Positions 52,941 through 61,012 of a stretch of DNA of 64,000 bases are shown here, one piece after another. The position numbers were made by a program, and so were the translations under genes. The stretch is from Floridanema aerugineum. GTDB taxonomy: Bacteria > Cyanobacteriota > Cyanobacteriia > Cyanobacteriales > Aerosakkonemataceae. How positions within the stretch are numbered: the stretch's first letter is position 1; every line of letters starts with the position of its first letter. The stretch lies in contig NZ_JBHFNQ010000219.1 of the NCBI RefSeq assembly GCF_041929345.1, positions 31,132-95,131 on the forward strand, in the 5' to 3' direction. The notes under the pieces are model-generated. The model was not told the origin of the DNA. It was given only the letters and a program-made list of their open reading frames with translations, and made no database searches.

Positions 52941-54377
52941 TTAACCAACTGAACCTTCCAACTTCAGACTTAATAAACGATTAGCTTCCACAGCAAATTC
53001 CATTGGCAACTGATTAAAAACATCCTTACAGAAGCCATTAATCATCATCGAAATTGCGTCTTCTTCCGAAATTCCCCGTTGCGCGAAATAGAACAACTGT
53101 TCATCACCAATCTTAGAAACCGAAGCCTCATGCTCCAACTTCCCGGTGTTATTCTGCACTTGAATATAAGGGAAAGTATTCGCTTGAGCATTATCCCCAA
53201 TCAACATTGAATCACATTGAGAATAATTTCTTGCCCCTTGAGCTTTCGGCCCAATTTTCACCAAACCGCGATAACTATTCTTAGAATTCCCGGCAGAAAT
53301 ACCCTTAGAAATAATCGTGCTGCTAGTATTCTTGCCAATATGTATCATCTTGGTTCCAGTGTCAGCTTGCTGCTTATGATTTGTCAGCGCCACTGAGTAG
53401 AATTCGCCAACGGAATTATCGCCAACTAACACGCAGCTGGGATATTTCCAAGTAATAGCAGAACCCGTTTCTACTTGAGTCCAAGAAATCTTAGAATTCA
53501 CGCCTTGGCAAAGTCCGCGCTTGGTGACAAAGTTGTAAATTCCACCTTTGCCATTTTCGTCTCCGGCGTACCAGTTTTGTACTGTGGAATATTTGATTTC
53601 AGCATTATCCAAAGCTACTAATTCCACAACTGCGGCGTGTAATTGATTAGTATCAAACATTGGCGCAGTGCAGCCTTCTAAATAGCTGACATAACTGCCT
53701 TCTTCGGCAACAATTAATGTTCTTTCAAATTGTCCCGACTCTCCGGTATTAATGCGGAAGTAGGTGGACAATTCCATTGGACATTTGGTGTTTTTAGGAA
53801 TATAAACGAAGGAACCGTCGCTAAAAACTGCTGAATTAAGTGCAGCGTAGAAGTTATCAGCAACCGGAACAACGCTTCCCAAATATTTCTGCACTAATTC
53901 GGGATATTCTTGCAATGCTTCGGAAATTGAGCAGAAAATTACGCCTTCTTTGGCTAATTTCTCTCTAAAGGTAGTGGCGACGGAAACGCTGTCGAAGATA
54001 GCATCGACCGCAACGTTGGAAAGCCGCTTTTGTTCGGAAAGGGGAATTCCCAATTTCTCGAAGGTTTCTAACAGGGTGGGGTCTACTTCTTCGATGCTGT
54101 TGAGCTTTTTCTTTTGCTTGGGTGCGGAGTAGTAGATGATGTCTTGGTAATTTATTGGTGGGTAGGTAACATGGGGCCAAGTGGGCTCTGTCATCTTTAG
54201 CCATTGCCGATACGCCTTGAGGCGGAACTCTAGCATGAACTCTGGTTCGTTCTTTTTGGCAGAGATGAGGCGAACTACATCCTCGCTTAGTCCTTTGGGG
54301 ATGATGTCTGCCTCGATGTCGGTGACAAAGCCATATTTATATGGCTGATTGACTAAAGTTTTGACAGTGGCACTCAT
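52941..54377 (-). CDS. sufB: Fe-S assembly scaffold SufB
   Basis: A 478-residue protein, normal length. Conserved blocks are YKYGFVTDIEADIIPKGLSE, WPHVTYPPINYQDIIYYSAP, SYVSYLEGCTAPMFDTNQLH and RNYSQCDSMLIGDNAQANTF. It carries the nascent Fe-S cluster in the SufBC2D complex. It is the first gene of the operon and divergent from sufR, with SufR operators in the gap. Confidence 0.97.
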   Translation of the reverse strand: MSATVKTLVNQPYKYGFVTDIEADIIPKGLSEDVVRLISAKKNEPEFMLEFRLKAYRQWLKMTEPTWPHVTYPPINYQDIIYYSAPKQKKKLNSIEEVDPTLLETFEKLGIPLSEQKRLSNVAVDAIFDSVSVATTFREKLAKEGVIFCSISEALQEYPELVQKYLGSVVPVADNFYAALNSAVFSDGSFVYIPKNTKCPMELSTYFRINTGESGQFERTLIVAEEGSYVSYLEGCTAPMFDTNQLHAAVVELVALDNAEIKYSTVQNWYAGDENGKGGIYNFVTKRGLCQGVNSKISWTQVETGSAITWKYPSCVLVGDNSVGEFYSVALTNHKQQADTGTKMIHIGKNTSSTIISKGISAGNSKNSYRGLVKIGPKAQGARNYSQCDSMLIGDNAQANTFPYIQVQNNTGKLEHEASVSKIGDEQLFYFAQRGISEEDAISMMINGFCKDVFNQLPMEFAVEANRLLSLKLEGSVG

Positions 54378-54447
54378 TATCGGTTCTCTCGTGTTCTCTA
54401 TGTGTTCTACTCTTTGGTGGAAGACGGGTGGTTGCCTTTGGGCTGAC

Positions 54448-54460
54448 AGGCAGGATGCCT
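54448..54460. repeat. short palindrome-like repeat AGGCAGGATGCCT
   Basis: A 13-base near-palindrome followed by GTTCTACGTC and another GTTCTACGTC 14 bases on. It lies in the sufB leader. It resembles a dispersed cyanobacterial repeat; no function is suggested. Confidence 0.4.
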
Positions 54461-54546
54461 GTTCTACGTCCCGGTTCTACGTCTCTGTGCTTCCAGTCCC
54501 TCTAGCAATCTGGGGCTAGACAGGTTAGGATTTAGTATGACTAAAA

Positions 54547-54560
54547 CAACTAATTTGTTT
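54547..54560. promoter_or_regulatory. SufR operator site 1 (CAAC-N6-GTTT)
   Basis: CAAC (54547-54550), six bases, GTTT (54557-54560). It differs by one base from the SufR consensus CAAC-N6-GTTG. It lies between sufB and sufR and overlaps a possible -35 (TTGTTT, 54555-54560) for sufR. Confidence 0.65.
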
Positions 54561-54586
54561 TCTTAGTCTATTTTAAGCTACATTAA

Positions 54587-54600
54587 CAACTAGTAAGTTG
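54587..54600. promoter_or_regulatory. SufR operator site 2 (CAAC-N6-GTTG)
   Basis: CAAC (54587-54590), TAGTAA, GTTG (54597-54600), a perfect match to the SufR consensus reported in cyanobacteria. It is 35 bases upstream of the sufR ATG and exactly 40 bases from site 1, consistent with SufR dimers bound on the same face and repressing both directions. Confidence 0.8.
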
Positions 54601-54635
54601 TCAAAGTAACATTTTCTGCATGGAGTCCTGGGAAG

Positions 54636-55301
54636 ATGACGACCATAGAGCAAACTTCAACTAAGCAAGATATCCTGGAACATCTATTGCAGCGAGGTGA
54701 AGCAACGGCGCTGGAATTGGCCCAGACTTTGGATATCAGTCCTCAAGCGGTTCGCCGTCATCTCAAAGATTTAGAAGCGGAAGAACTTATCGAGTATGAG
54801 TTGGTGCAGGCGGGGATGGGGCGACCTCAACACGCTTACCGTTTGAGTCGGAAGGGGCGCGATCGCTTTCCCAACAATCATGGTAAATTCGCTGTATCGC
54901 TGTTGGATACGATCGCACAAACTCTAGGAAAAGAGCAAGTTAATAATATTTTACAGAAACAGTGGCAACAAAAGGCGTTGGAATATCGCGATCGCATCGG
55001 TAGCGGTAAACTGGGAGAGCGTGTTGCTAAATTAGTTGACCTGCGTCGCGCCGAAGGTTACATGGCAGAATGGTATCCCATTGAATCGGAAACTGCTCAA
55101 AATGGGAATTGTTCTCAGTTCATGTTTACCGAGCATAACTGTGCGATTTCTGATGTCGCGGAAACTTTCCCCAGCGTTTGCTCTCATGAATTAGAAATGT
55201 TTGCCACGATTTTACCAGACTGCACTGTTGAGCGTACCCACTGGTTAATTAATGGGCAACATCGCTGCGGTTATATGATTACGAAAAAATCCCGAAGTTA
55301 A
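54636..55301 (+). CDS. sufR: Fe-S-dependent transcriptional repressor SufR
   Basis: A 221-residue protein. An N-terminal winged-helix (about 8-75, with LELAQTLDISPQAVRRHLKDL) is followed by a C-terminal Fe-S sensing region with C169-x12-C182-x13-C196-x14-C211, exactly the cyanobacterial SufR spacing. With a cluster it represses sufBCDS and itself; loss of the cluster relieves repression. It is divergent from sufB with two operator sites between. The small gene at 55312 follows 10 bases later. Confidence 0.97.
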   Translation: MTTIEQTSTKQDILEHLLQRGEATALELAQTLDISPQAVRRHLKDLEAEELIEYELVQAGMGRPQHAYRLSRKGRDRFPNNHGKFAVSLLDTIAQTLGKEQVNNILQKQWQQKALEYRDRIGSGKLGERVAKLVDLRRAEGYMAEWYPIESETAQNGNCSQFMFTEHNCAISDVAETFPSVCSHELEMFATILPDCTVERTHWLINGQHRCGYMITKKSRS

Positions 55302-55311
55302 GTTTTTAATT

Positions 55312-55569
55312 ATGAATCCACAAGGACAACCAGGAGCGCAATTTTTAACTTTAGAAGAGTCAGCAATGGTTGATGGTGCTTTGCTGGCAAATCATGAAAA
55401 GTTTTTAACTAGATTAACTATTTCCTCTTTAAAATTATTGCAGCATATCGCCCAAGAATACGGGGTAGCAATTGAAGATTTAACAACTCAACAAATTATT
55501 GCTTGGTTTGAAAAAGATGGCAAAATTCGCCGGGAACAAGGGATTGATGCGGCGTTTTTGAAGTGGTAA
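55312..55569 (+). CDS. small conserved protein downstream of sufR
   Basis: An 85-residue protein. It contains GAQFLTLEESAMVDGALLAN, LTRLTISSLKLLQHIAQEYG, and IIAWFEKDGKIRREQG. It resembles small conserved cyanobacterial proteins of unknown function. It starts 10 bases after sufR, so it is probably in the same transcript and under SufR control. Confidence 0.7.
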   Translation: MNPQGQPGAQFLTLEESAMVDGALLANHEKFLTRLTISSLKLLQHIAQEYGVAIEDLTTQQIIAWFEKDGKIRREQGIDAAFLKW

Positions 55570-55601
55570 ATACTTTTCATTAAAAGAACAACGATCTGAA
55601 A

Positions 55602-55844
55602 ATGAGTAACACAAATTCAAGGCAAACTTGGGAATATTGTATTGTTAAATATGATTTAATAGGACTGGGAAATACACAATAAATAGAACAACTTTACATG
55701 GATGGACAGGAATTAAAAGAATGGAATAGAAAGCCTTTGCGTATCTTTTTAAACCAATTGGGTCAAGAGGGTTGGGAAATGGTAGGATTTTCTCCTCCTG
55801 CTGATAGTGTGTGGACATTTATTTACTTTAAGCGTCCTCTATAA
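55602..55844 (+). pseudogene. DUF4177-like small gene with an in-frame stop
   Basis: Eighty codons in one frame from ATG 55602 to the stop at 55842, interrupted by TAA at codon 27 (55680-55682). The parts read TWEYCIVKYDLIGLG and, after the stop, LNQLGQEGWEMVGFSPP and WTFIYFKRP. The paired WEY and GWEMV segments match the DUF4177 pattern. The single stop points to recent decay. Confidence 0.7.
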
Positions 55845-55902
55845 CAGGATAAGCAATCTAGCAATCCTAAATGAATTATGAAATAGCTTTTTTCTTGTTC
55901 TT

Positions 55903-55970
55903 TCCTTCGTGTCCTTCGTGTCTTACGTGCTACGCACACGCTACGCGAACGTGGTTCAAAAAAAGATAAC
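55903..55970. repeat. dispersed repeat, CTTCGTGTCCTTCGTG type
   Basis: TTCCTTCGTGTCCTTCGTGT, then CTACGCACACGCTACGCGAA and GTGGTTCAAAAAAAG. This is the reverse-strand form of the ACCACGAAGACACGAAGG repeat at 43735 and 47187, with an inserted ACGC-rich segment. Confidence 0.6.
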
Positions 55971-56021
55971 TCAAGTTTACAACTTAAGTTAAAATTTGAC
56001 TACTAAGCTAGGTATTGAGCC

Positions 56022-56285
56022 ATGAAACATATTGCCGTAGAGGAGTTAGCAGAACACTCTATTAATTATTTTACAGGTAATGAAGCTTTAGCGATCGAAC
56101 ATAATGGCGAAGTAGTAGGATTTTATTATCCCAAAAAGCGACCAAATCAGGAAGAAGTCGAACGTGCTGTTAAACAATTGAGTGAAACAGTACAGCGTGT
56201 ACTCGCTGAAACTGGTATGACAGAAGATGAATTAGCTGACCTTTTTGATACAAGCAAGCCGTTTCCTTATGATATTAATAGTTGA
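56022..56285 (+). CDS. antitoxin of a PIN-domain system
   Basis: An 87-residue protein. The short beta-hairpin core NEALAIEHNGEVVGFYYP resembles Phd-type antitoxins, followed by a helical charged tail (EEVERAVKQLSETVQRVL, then EDELADLFDTSKP). Its last 17 bases overlap the toxin gene. It probably binds and masks the PIN active site and regulates the operon. Confidence 0.75.
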   Translation: MKHIAVEELAEHSINYFTGNEALAIEHNGEVVGFYYPKKRPNQEEVERAVKQLSETVQRVLAETGMTEDELADLFDTSKPFPYDINS

Positions 56286-56706
56286 TGCAAATATTTTAAT
56301 AGGAGAACTGCTGCGACAAAGAGGGCAAAATTTAATCCAAAATCCTGCACTGATGCTTTATATAACTGAACAAGTTTTAGATGAAACTCAGTATGAAATC
56401 AGACGACGCATACCATTAATGGTAAGCCGAGGTAGACTCACGGAAGCAAACGCACAACTTTTACTTGCTCAAGCAATACATTTGATTGAAACTAAAATTA
56501 CAGTCATTACAGAACCTAACTATATCCACTTAGAAACTGAAGCCAGAAATCGCATTCCCAGAGATCCAAATGATTGGTCAACGGTAGCGTTAGCATTATT
56601 AATGGATGCAGCAATTTGGACACAAGACTGTGATTTTTTAGGTTGTGGTTGTCCGACTTGGACAACAGAAACTTTACTAATTCAAATGCAGACAAATCAA
56701 AGTTGA
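56269..56706 (+). CDS. PIN-domain ribonuclease toxin
   Basis: A 145-residue protein from ATG 56269. The PIN start is ILIVDANILIGELL (D6 in the metal site), and the C-terminal acidic residues lie in PRDPNDWSTVALALLMDAAIW and TQDCDFLG. Length and order match VapC-like toxins. The upstream overlapping gene is the antitoxin. The RNA target is unknown. Confidence 0.85.
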   Translation: MILIVDANILIGELLRQRGQNLIQNPALMLYITEQVLDETQYEIRRRIPLMVSRGRLTEANAQLLLAQAIHLIETKITVITEPNYIHLETEARNRIPRDPNDWSTVALALLMDAAIWTQDCDFLGCGCPTWTTETLLIQMQTNQS

Positions 56707-56718
56707 AATTTAAAACCC

Positions 56719-57237
56719 ATGAAACTTCACATTGGCGGAACAGAAACACATCCCGATTGGAAAATTTTAGATGTTGAAGCGCGTCCCGAAGTAGATTTTG
56801 TAGGTAATGCGGCAAATTTAGAACAGTTTGCTGATAATTCTATTGAAGCAATTTATGCTAGCCATGTTTTAGAACATTTTCATCATGGTTTGAATAATGA
56901 GTTATTGAATACTTTAAAGGAATGGTATCGAGTATTGCAACCCGGGGGAAAACTTTATATCAGCGTTCCCAATTTAAGAGTTTTGTGTTGGCTATATTTG
57001 AATGATAAACTATCTGTTTACGATCGCTATTACTTAATGGCGGTAATGTTTGGTGGTCAAAAAAATGAGTATGATGTCCATAAAGTTGGTTTTGATTTAG
57101 AAATTTTATCCATTTTTTTACGAGAAGTTGGTTTTATAAACTGGACAAAAGTAGAAAGTTTCGGTTTCTTTAATGATACGAGTATTATGCGAGTAGAAAA
57201 TACTTTAATCAGTTTAAATGTAATTGCTACTAAATAA
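56719..57237 (+). CDS. class I SAM-dependent methyltransferase
   Basis: A 172-residue protein. It starts KLHIGGTETHPDWKILDVEA, a truncated version of motif I typical of the small methyltransferases that act in sugar or lipid modification. The EAIYASHVLEHFHHGLNNEL loop and LQPGGKLYISVPNL follow. It starts 12 bases after the PIN toxin gene but is not obviously related in function. Confidence 0.8.
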   Translation: MKLHIGGTETHPDWKILDVEARPEVDFVGNAANLEQFADNSIEAIYASHVLEHFHHGLNNELLNTLKEWYRVLQPGGKLYISVPNLRVLCWLYLNDKLSVYDRYYLMAVMFGGQKNEYDVHKVGFDLEILSIFLREVGFINWTKVESFGFFNDTSIMRVENTLISLNVIATK

Positions 57238-57243
57238 ACTAAA

Positions 57244-57296
57244 GTACGTTGTTGCGCTTTAGCGCTAAACAAGAGCGCTAAAGCGCAACAACGTAC
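57244..57296. repeat. perfect 23-bp inverted repeat, copy 1
   Basis: Arms 57244-57266 and 57274-57296 (GTACGTTGTTGCGCTTTAGC, then GCT) are exact complements with a 7-base loop. It sits between the convergent methyltransferase and pfkA genes. A near-identical copy lies at 59732-59784. It may act as a bidirectional terminator or a mobile hairpin. Confidence 0.85.
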
Positions 57297-57299
57297 CAA

Positions 57300-58382
57300 T
57301 TAATCTCCCAAACAAATGCCTAGACCTCTGGCGGTTTTAACTAACATTCCATTGGGATCTACTGTACTATATTTGCCGATCGCTTCAGGAATTGGTACGC
57401 TCACTACTTGGCGATTTTGCCAACTTACCATGCAATCATATTTACCTTCAGCAATTAAATCAATTGCTGCTACTCCAAACACAGAACCAGTTAATCTATC
57501 CAATGGTGAAGGTGTACCGCCACGTTGGATATGTCCTAATACTGTTACTCTGGTTTCTGCACCGCTACAGGCGCAAATTTTATCAGCCAAATATTGACCA
57601 ATACCGCCATATCTGGTTTGTCCTAAACGATTTATATTCTTAATTGTTTCGCCATTTTCTGCCTTCACAGCTTCGGAAACAATTACCAAAGAATAGTTCT
57701 TTCCAGACTCTTGACGTTCCCGAATCTTCTCGCAAATACTCTCCAGACTATAAGGAATTTCTGGGATGAGAATTATATTAGCTCCACCAGCTATTCCAGC
57801 ACTAATGGCAATATGTCCAGCGTCACGTCCCATGACTTCTAAAATCATGACTCGGTTGTGACTAGCGGCTGTAAAATGCAAGCGATCTAAGGATTCTGTG
57901 GCGATATTAACCGCTGTGTCAAACCCAATAGAACGTTCTGTGCTGCCAACATCGTTGTCAATAGTTTTGGGAATAGCTACTAAATTCATCCCGCCTTTTT
58001 GGGCAATTTTTCGCACAATGTCCATGCTACCATCGCCACCAATTACTATTAAGGCATCTAACCCTAATTGATGATAGCCAGCGATAATTTCCGATGAGCG
58101 ATCGCGTGTGGTACCATCAGGCATAGGAAAAGCAAAGGGATCTCCCGTATTTGTTGTTCCTAAAAACGTACCACCCATAATTAACAATTCATCAACTTTA
58201 TCTATATCCAACGGAATAAAGTCAGGTGGAGAATTCATTAATCCCATTGTGGCTTGACGAATCCCTAAAACTTTCCAGCCATAGGAACCTACAGCACGAC
58301 ATACGGCACCTCTAATTGCTGCATTTAAGCCTGCACAGTCGCCACCACTAGTTAAAATTCCAATGCGTTTTTGTTCTTGCAT
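57300..58382 (-). CDS. pfkA: 6-phosphofructokinase
   Basis: A 360-residue protein. It phosphorylates fructose 6-phosphate in glycolysis. Visible motifs are GILTSGGDCAGLNAAIRG, the phosphoryl-donor loop GGDGS, and the catalytic loop PKTIDNDVGST. The donor loop has Gly, typical of ATP users, while the Lys in PKTIDND is typical of PPi-type and group III enzymes, so the donor is not settled by sequence. It is flanked by hairpins and transcribed away from the aspartoacylase-family gene. Confidence 0.93.
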   Translation of the reverse strand: MQEQKRIGILTSGGDCAGLNAAIRGAVCRAVGSYGWKVLGIRQATMGLMNSPPDFIPLDIDKVDELLIMGGTFLGTTNTGDPFAFPMPDGTTRDRSSEIIAGYHQLGLDALIVIGGDGSMDIVRKIAQKGGMNLVAIPKTIDNDVGSTERSIGFDTAVNIATESLDRLHFTAASHNRVMILEVMGRDAGHIAISAGIAGGANIILIPEIPYSLESICEKIRERQESGKNYSLVIVSEAVKAENGETIKNINRLGQTRYGGIGQYLADKICACSGAETRVTVLGHIQRGGTPSPLDRLTGSVFGVAAIDLIAEGKYDCMVSWQNRQVVSVPIPEAIGKYSTVDPNGMLVKTARGLGICLGD

Positions 58383-58570
58383 ATCTTTATGTCTTCAATA
58401 GTAACTGGCATTAGTTAAGTAGTGAATTATTGGTAAGTAGCTATCGCTTTATTATTTGGGAATATCTCAGCTAAAGTTGCTCATCCACTACCTAATATTT
58501 GCTCTGACGGTGTTAATCTCAGAGGAAGTAATCCTACCGTCATTAGGTTTAATCTCTCTAGGAGTTACAG

Positions 58571-59710
58571 ATGATTCCGACAATTTCTCAACTTCCTCTG
58601 GTACAACTCGCCTCTGGCGATCTCTTTTCCCTCCAAATCTATAAATTTATTGGTTCCACCCCCGGTAAAAAAGCTTATCTTCAAGCCAATTTACATGGTG
58701 CTGAAATTGTTGGTAATGCCGTCATTCATCAGTTAATTGAGTTTTTGATTACTCTCAATCCCACAAATATTGCTGGTGAAATATGGCTTGTTCCCCTCTG
58801 TAATCCTTTTAGCACAAACCAACGTACTCACTACTTTTCTACTGGAAGATTTAACATTTATGATGGTAAAGATTGGAATCGCATATTTTGGGATTTTGAA
58901 AAAGAATGTAAAGATTTGGAAATATTTGTTAAAACACAGCTAAATTTTGATGCTGATGTTATTAGAGAAAATTATCTTCAGCGAATTAAACAAAACTTTG
59001 AAAAACTAGCAGACAAGATAAATTCTCCCAGTGGAGCACCTTTAAGCGAGTTATACCGATATCAACTACAATCTTTATGTTTAGATGCCAATTATGTTAT
59101 TGATATTCACAGTTCGAGCAATCATGGCATAGATTACATTTACGGATTCAAAGGTAGAGAAGAAAGCGCCAAAGCCTTCCTTTTAGACTATGAAATTTTA
59201 CTCAACGAATATGACGGAGATGCCTTTGACGAAGCCTTTTTAAAGCCTTGGCTAGCCTTGGAAGATGCCCTAGCACAGCAAGGAAAACCGATACAATTTG
59301 ACTTAGAATCATGGACATTAGAATTAGGCTCTGGGATGCAAATGAATCCCGAATCAGTTGCCAAAGGAGTGCGAGGAATTAAAAACTACTTAGCCCAAAA
59401 AGGTATACTATCAATCCCTGGATTTCCTCTGCCAGAAACAGCAAATCATCAAATAAATTATACCCGAAAAACTCAACTTAAAAAATACTATGCTCCCCTT
59501 GGCGGAGTAATTCAAAATCGCCTAAATTTAGGGACTTATGTAACAGCAAGAGAGGGAGTTTACCAAATAATTGCCTTTAACAAAGAAGGCAAATTACCTG
59601 CTATAATAGATGTCAAGGCTGAAAAAAGTGGCATAATTTTCGACCTATCCACCAACCATTCAGTCAACCAAGCAGAATACGTCCTCACCATCTTAGAAAC
59701 TGACTCTTAA
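58571..59710 (+). CDS. succinylglutamate desuccinylase/aspartoacylase (M14-like) family protein
   Basis: A 379-residue protein. The zinc site is H42-x2-E45 (NLHGAEIVG) with H180 (VIDIHSS), and a later LESWTLELGSG holds the probable catalytic Glu. This matches the AstE/AspA family of M14-like carboxypeptidase-fold amidohydrolases. The substrate cannot be told; a link to arginine/aspartate metabolism is a guess. Confidence 0.85.
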   Translation: MIPTISQLPLVQLASGDLFSLQIYKFIGSTPGKKAYLQANLHGAEIVGNAVIHQLIEFLITLNPTNIAGEIWLVPLCNPFSTNQRTHYFSTGRFNIYDGKDWNRIFWDFEKECKDLEIFVKTQLNFDADVIRENYLQRIKQNFEKLADKINSPSGAPLSELYRYQLQSLCLDANYVIDIHSSSNHGIDYIYGFKGREESAKAFLLDYEILLNEYDGDAFDEAFLKPWLALEDALAQQGKPIQFDLESWTLELGSGMQMNPESVAKGVRGIKNYLAQKGILSIPGFPLPETANHQINYTRKTQLKKYYAPLGGVIQNRLNLGTYVTAREGVYQIIAFNKEGKLPAIIDVKAEKSGIIFDLSTNHSVNQAEYVLTILETDS

Positions 59711-59731
59711 ACTAACTCTAATATTAAAATA

Positions 59732-59784
59732 GTACGTTGTTGCGCTTCAGCGCCTTTCTTTAGCGCTAAAGCGCAACAACGTAC
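59732..59784. repeat. 22-bp inverted repeat, copy 2
   Basis: Arms 59732-59753 and 59763-59784, the same sequence as copy 1 at 57244 with one mismatch (C for T) and a different 9-base loop. It lies between the convergent aspartoacylase-family gene and the MidA-type gene. The two copies bracket the block 57.3-59.7 kb. Confidence 0.85.
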
Positions 59785-59791
59785 CTAAAAA

Positions 59792-60970
59792 CTACCTTTT
59801 CGGAATAGTAAAACCCTGCAAAGGTTGAGCTATTTCCTCCTCCATTAAACCGCGACATTGCAGCAACACACCAAAACCACCCAAACCCATTGGGTTAATC
59901 ATTTGGTGCAGGGAATCTCGACGTTGTAAAACTTTTTGAATATCCTGAAAATTGGTAGCGTTACTATCAGAAATAGACGAAATACGATCGCCCAACCCCA
60001 ACGCCATCAAAAACAACCCTTGCTGCGTAAAACCCAACCGCCGCAAACCGCACAACTCGCCCCATTTTTCCAAACTGGTAAAATCAACATGAGCAGTAAT
60101 ATCTTGCCGCCCAATATTGATATAAGGATCATTATGATGACTATGGCGATAATAGCATTGCAAAGTTCCCAGAGAACGCCCTAAACTATAGTAACGATGG
60201 GCAGGATAACCATAATCAATAGTTAACAAATAACCCCGTTGGATTTTCTCAGAAATCATGCTTAACCAATCCAAAGCTAGCAAATTTACCTCAGTGCGAT
60301 AGCCCTCTGGATAAGCGTTTTTCGCCAAATCAATCTCCAGGAAATCAAAATACTCAACTAACCGATTTGTAGAAACTTCTCCGGTTACTTCCACAAACTC
60401 CCCTTCCTTCCCTAAAGTTACATAAATTTCTTTTAATTCCCCTTGTTCCCAAATTACCTGATGCACCGGAAAAGCATCTATGAGTTCATTGGAAAAGCAA
60501 CATCCAACCAGGGAATTAGCGGGTATTTCCTCCCACTCACACCAACGCAGAGGGAAATTAGACAACCGTTTTTCTTGTTCCAACCTTAAGGCAGAGGACT
60601 TTTCGACAATGATGTAATCTAAAGCAGAGAAAAACTCGAAATGGTGCTTGTGTAAATAACGCAGAATATCTCCGGCTAAAATTCCTTGCCCTGCGCCCAT
60701 TTCCACTAAATTAAAAGGTACTGGACGACCTAGAACTTCCCACATTTGGCAAAATTGTTTTGCCAACAACTCGCCAAAATCTGCACCTAAATGAGGAGAA
60801 GTAAAAAAATCACCTTGCGAGCCAATGTTAACTTGATTTGTAGTGTAGTAACCTTGTTCTGGGTGATAAAGTGCCAAATTCATGTATTCGGCGAAAGTAA
60901 TGCGTTTTTGGGGGTGGGAAGAGATTTGAGATGCGATCGCTCCCCGCAAACCTAAGTTAGAATCATCCAT
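59792..60970 (-). CDS. MidA/NDUFAF7-family SAM-dependent methyltransferase
   Basis: A 392-residue protein. The SAM motif is LVEMGAGQGILAGDIL, with HPEQGYYTTNQVNIGSQGDF and TSPHLGADFGELLAKQF ahead of it, and LLTIDYGYPAHRYY later, as in the MidA/NDUFAF7 family (arginine methylation of a complex I subunit in mitochondria). In cyanobacteria the target is unknown, but ndhH lies nearby and could be a candidate. A TnpB element ends just upstream of its start. Confidence 0.88.
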   Translation of the reverse strand: MDDSNLGLRGAIASQISSHPQKRITFAEYMNLALYHPEQGYYTTNQVNIGSQGDFFTSPHLGADFGELLAKQFCQMWEVLGRPVPFNLVEMGAGQGILAGDILRYLHKHHFEFFSALDYIIVEKSSALRLEQEKRLSNFPLRWCEWEEIPANSLVGCCFSNELIDAFPVHQVIWEQGELKEIYVTLGKEGEFVEVTGEVSTNRLVEYFDFLEIDLAKNAYPEGYRTEVNLLALDWLSMISEKIQRGYLLTIDYGYPAHRYYSLGRSLGTLQCYYRHSHHNDPYINIGRQDITAHVDFTSLEKWGELCGLRRLGFTQQGLFLMALGLGDRISSISDSNATNFQDIQKVLQRRDSLHQMINPMGLGGFGVLLQCRGLMEEEIAQPLQGFTIPKR

Positions 60971-60981
60971 AAAATTGACAC

Positions 60982-61012
60982 TCTCCCGTTAAACTGACGG
61001 TGTAACGGGAGA
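60982..61012 (-). ncRNA. right-end hairpin, probable 3' part of the omegaRNA scaffold
   Basis: TCTCCCGTTA (60982-60991) and TAACGGGAGA (61003-61012) form a 10-bp stem that overlaps the last codons of tnpB. In TnpB systems the guide RNA comes from this end, reading through the hairpin into flanking DNA. The guide would then be the minus-strand bases just below 60977, next to the MidA start. This is inferred by analogy. Confidence 0.5.
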
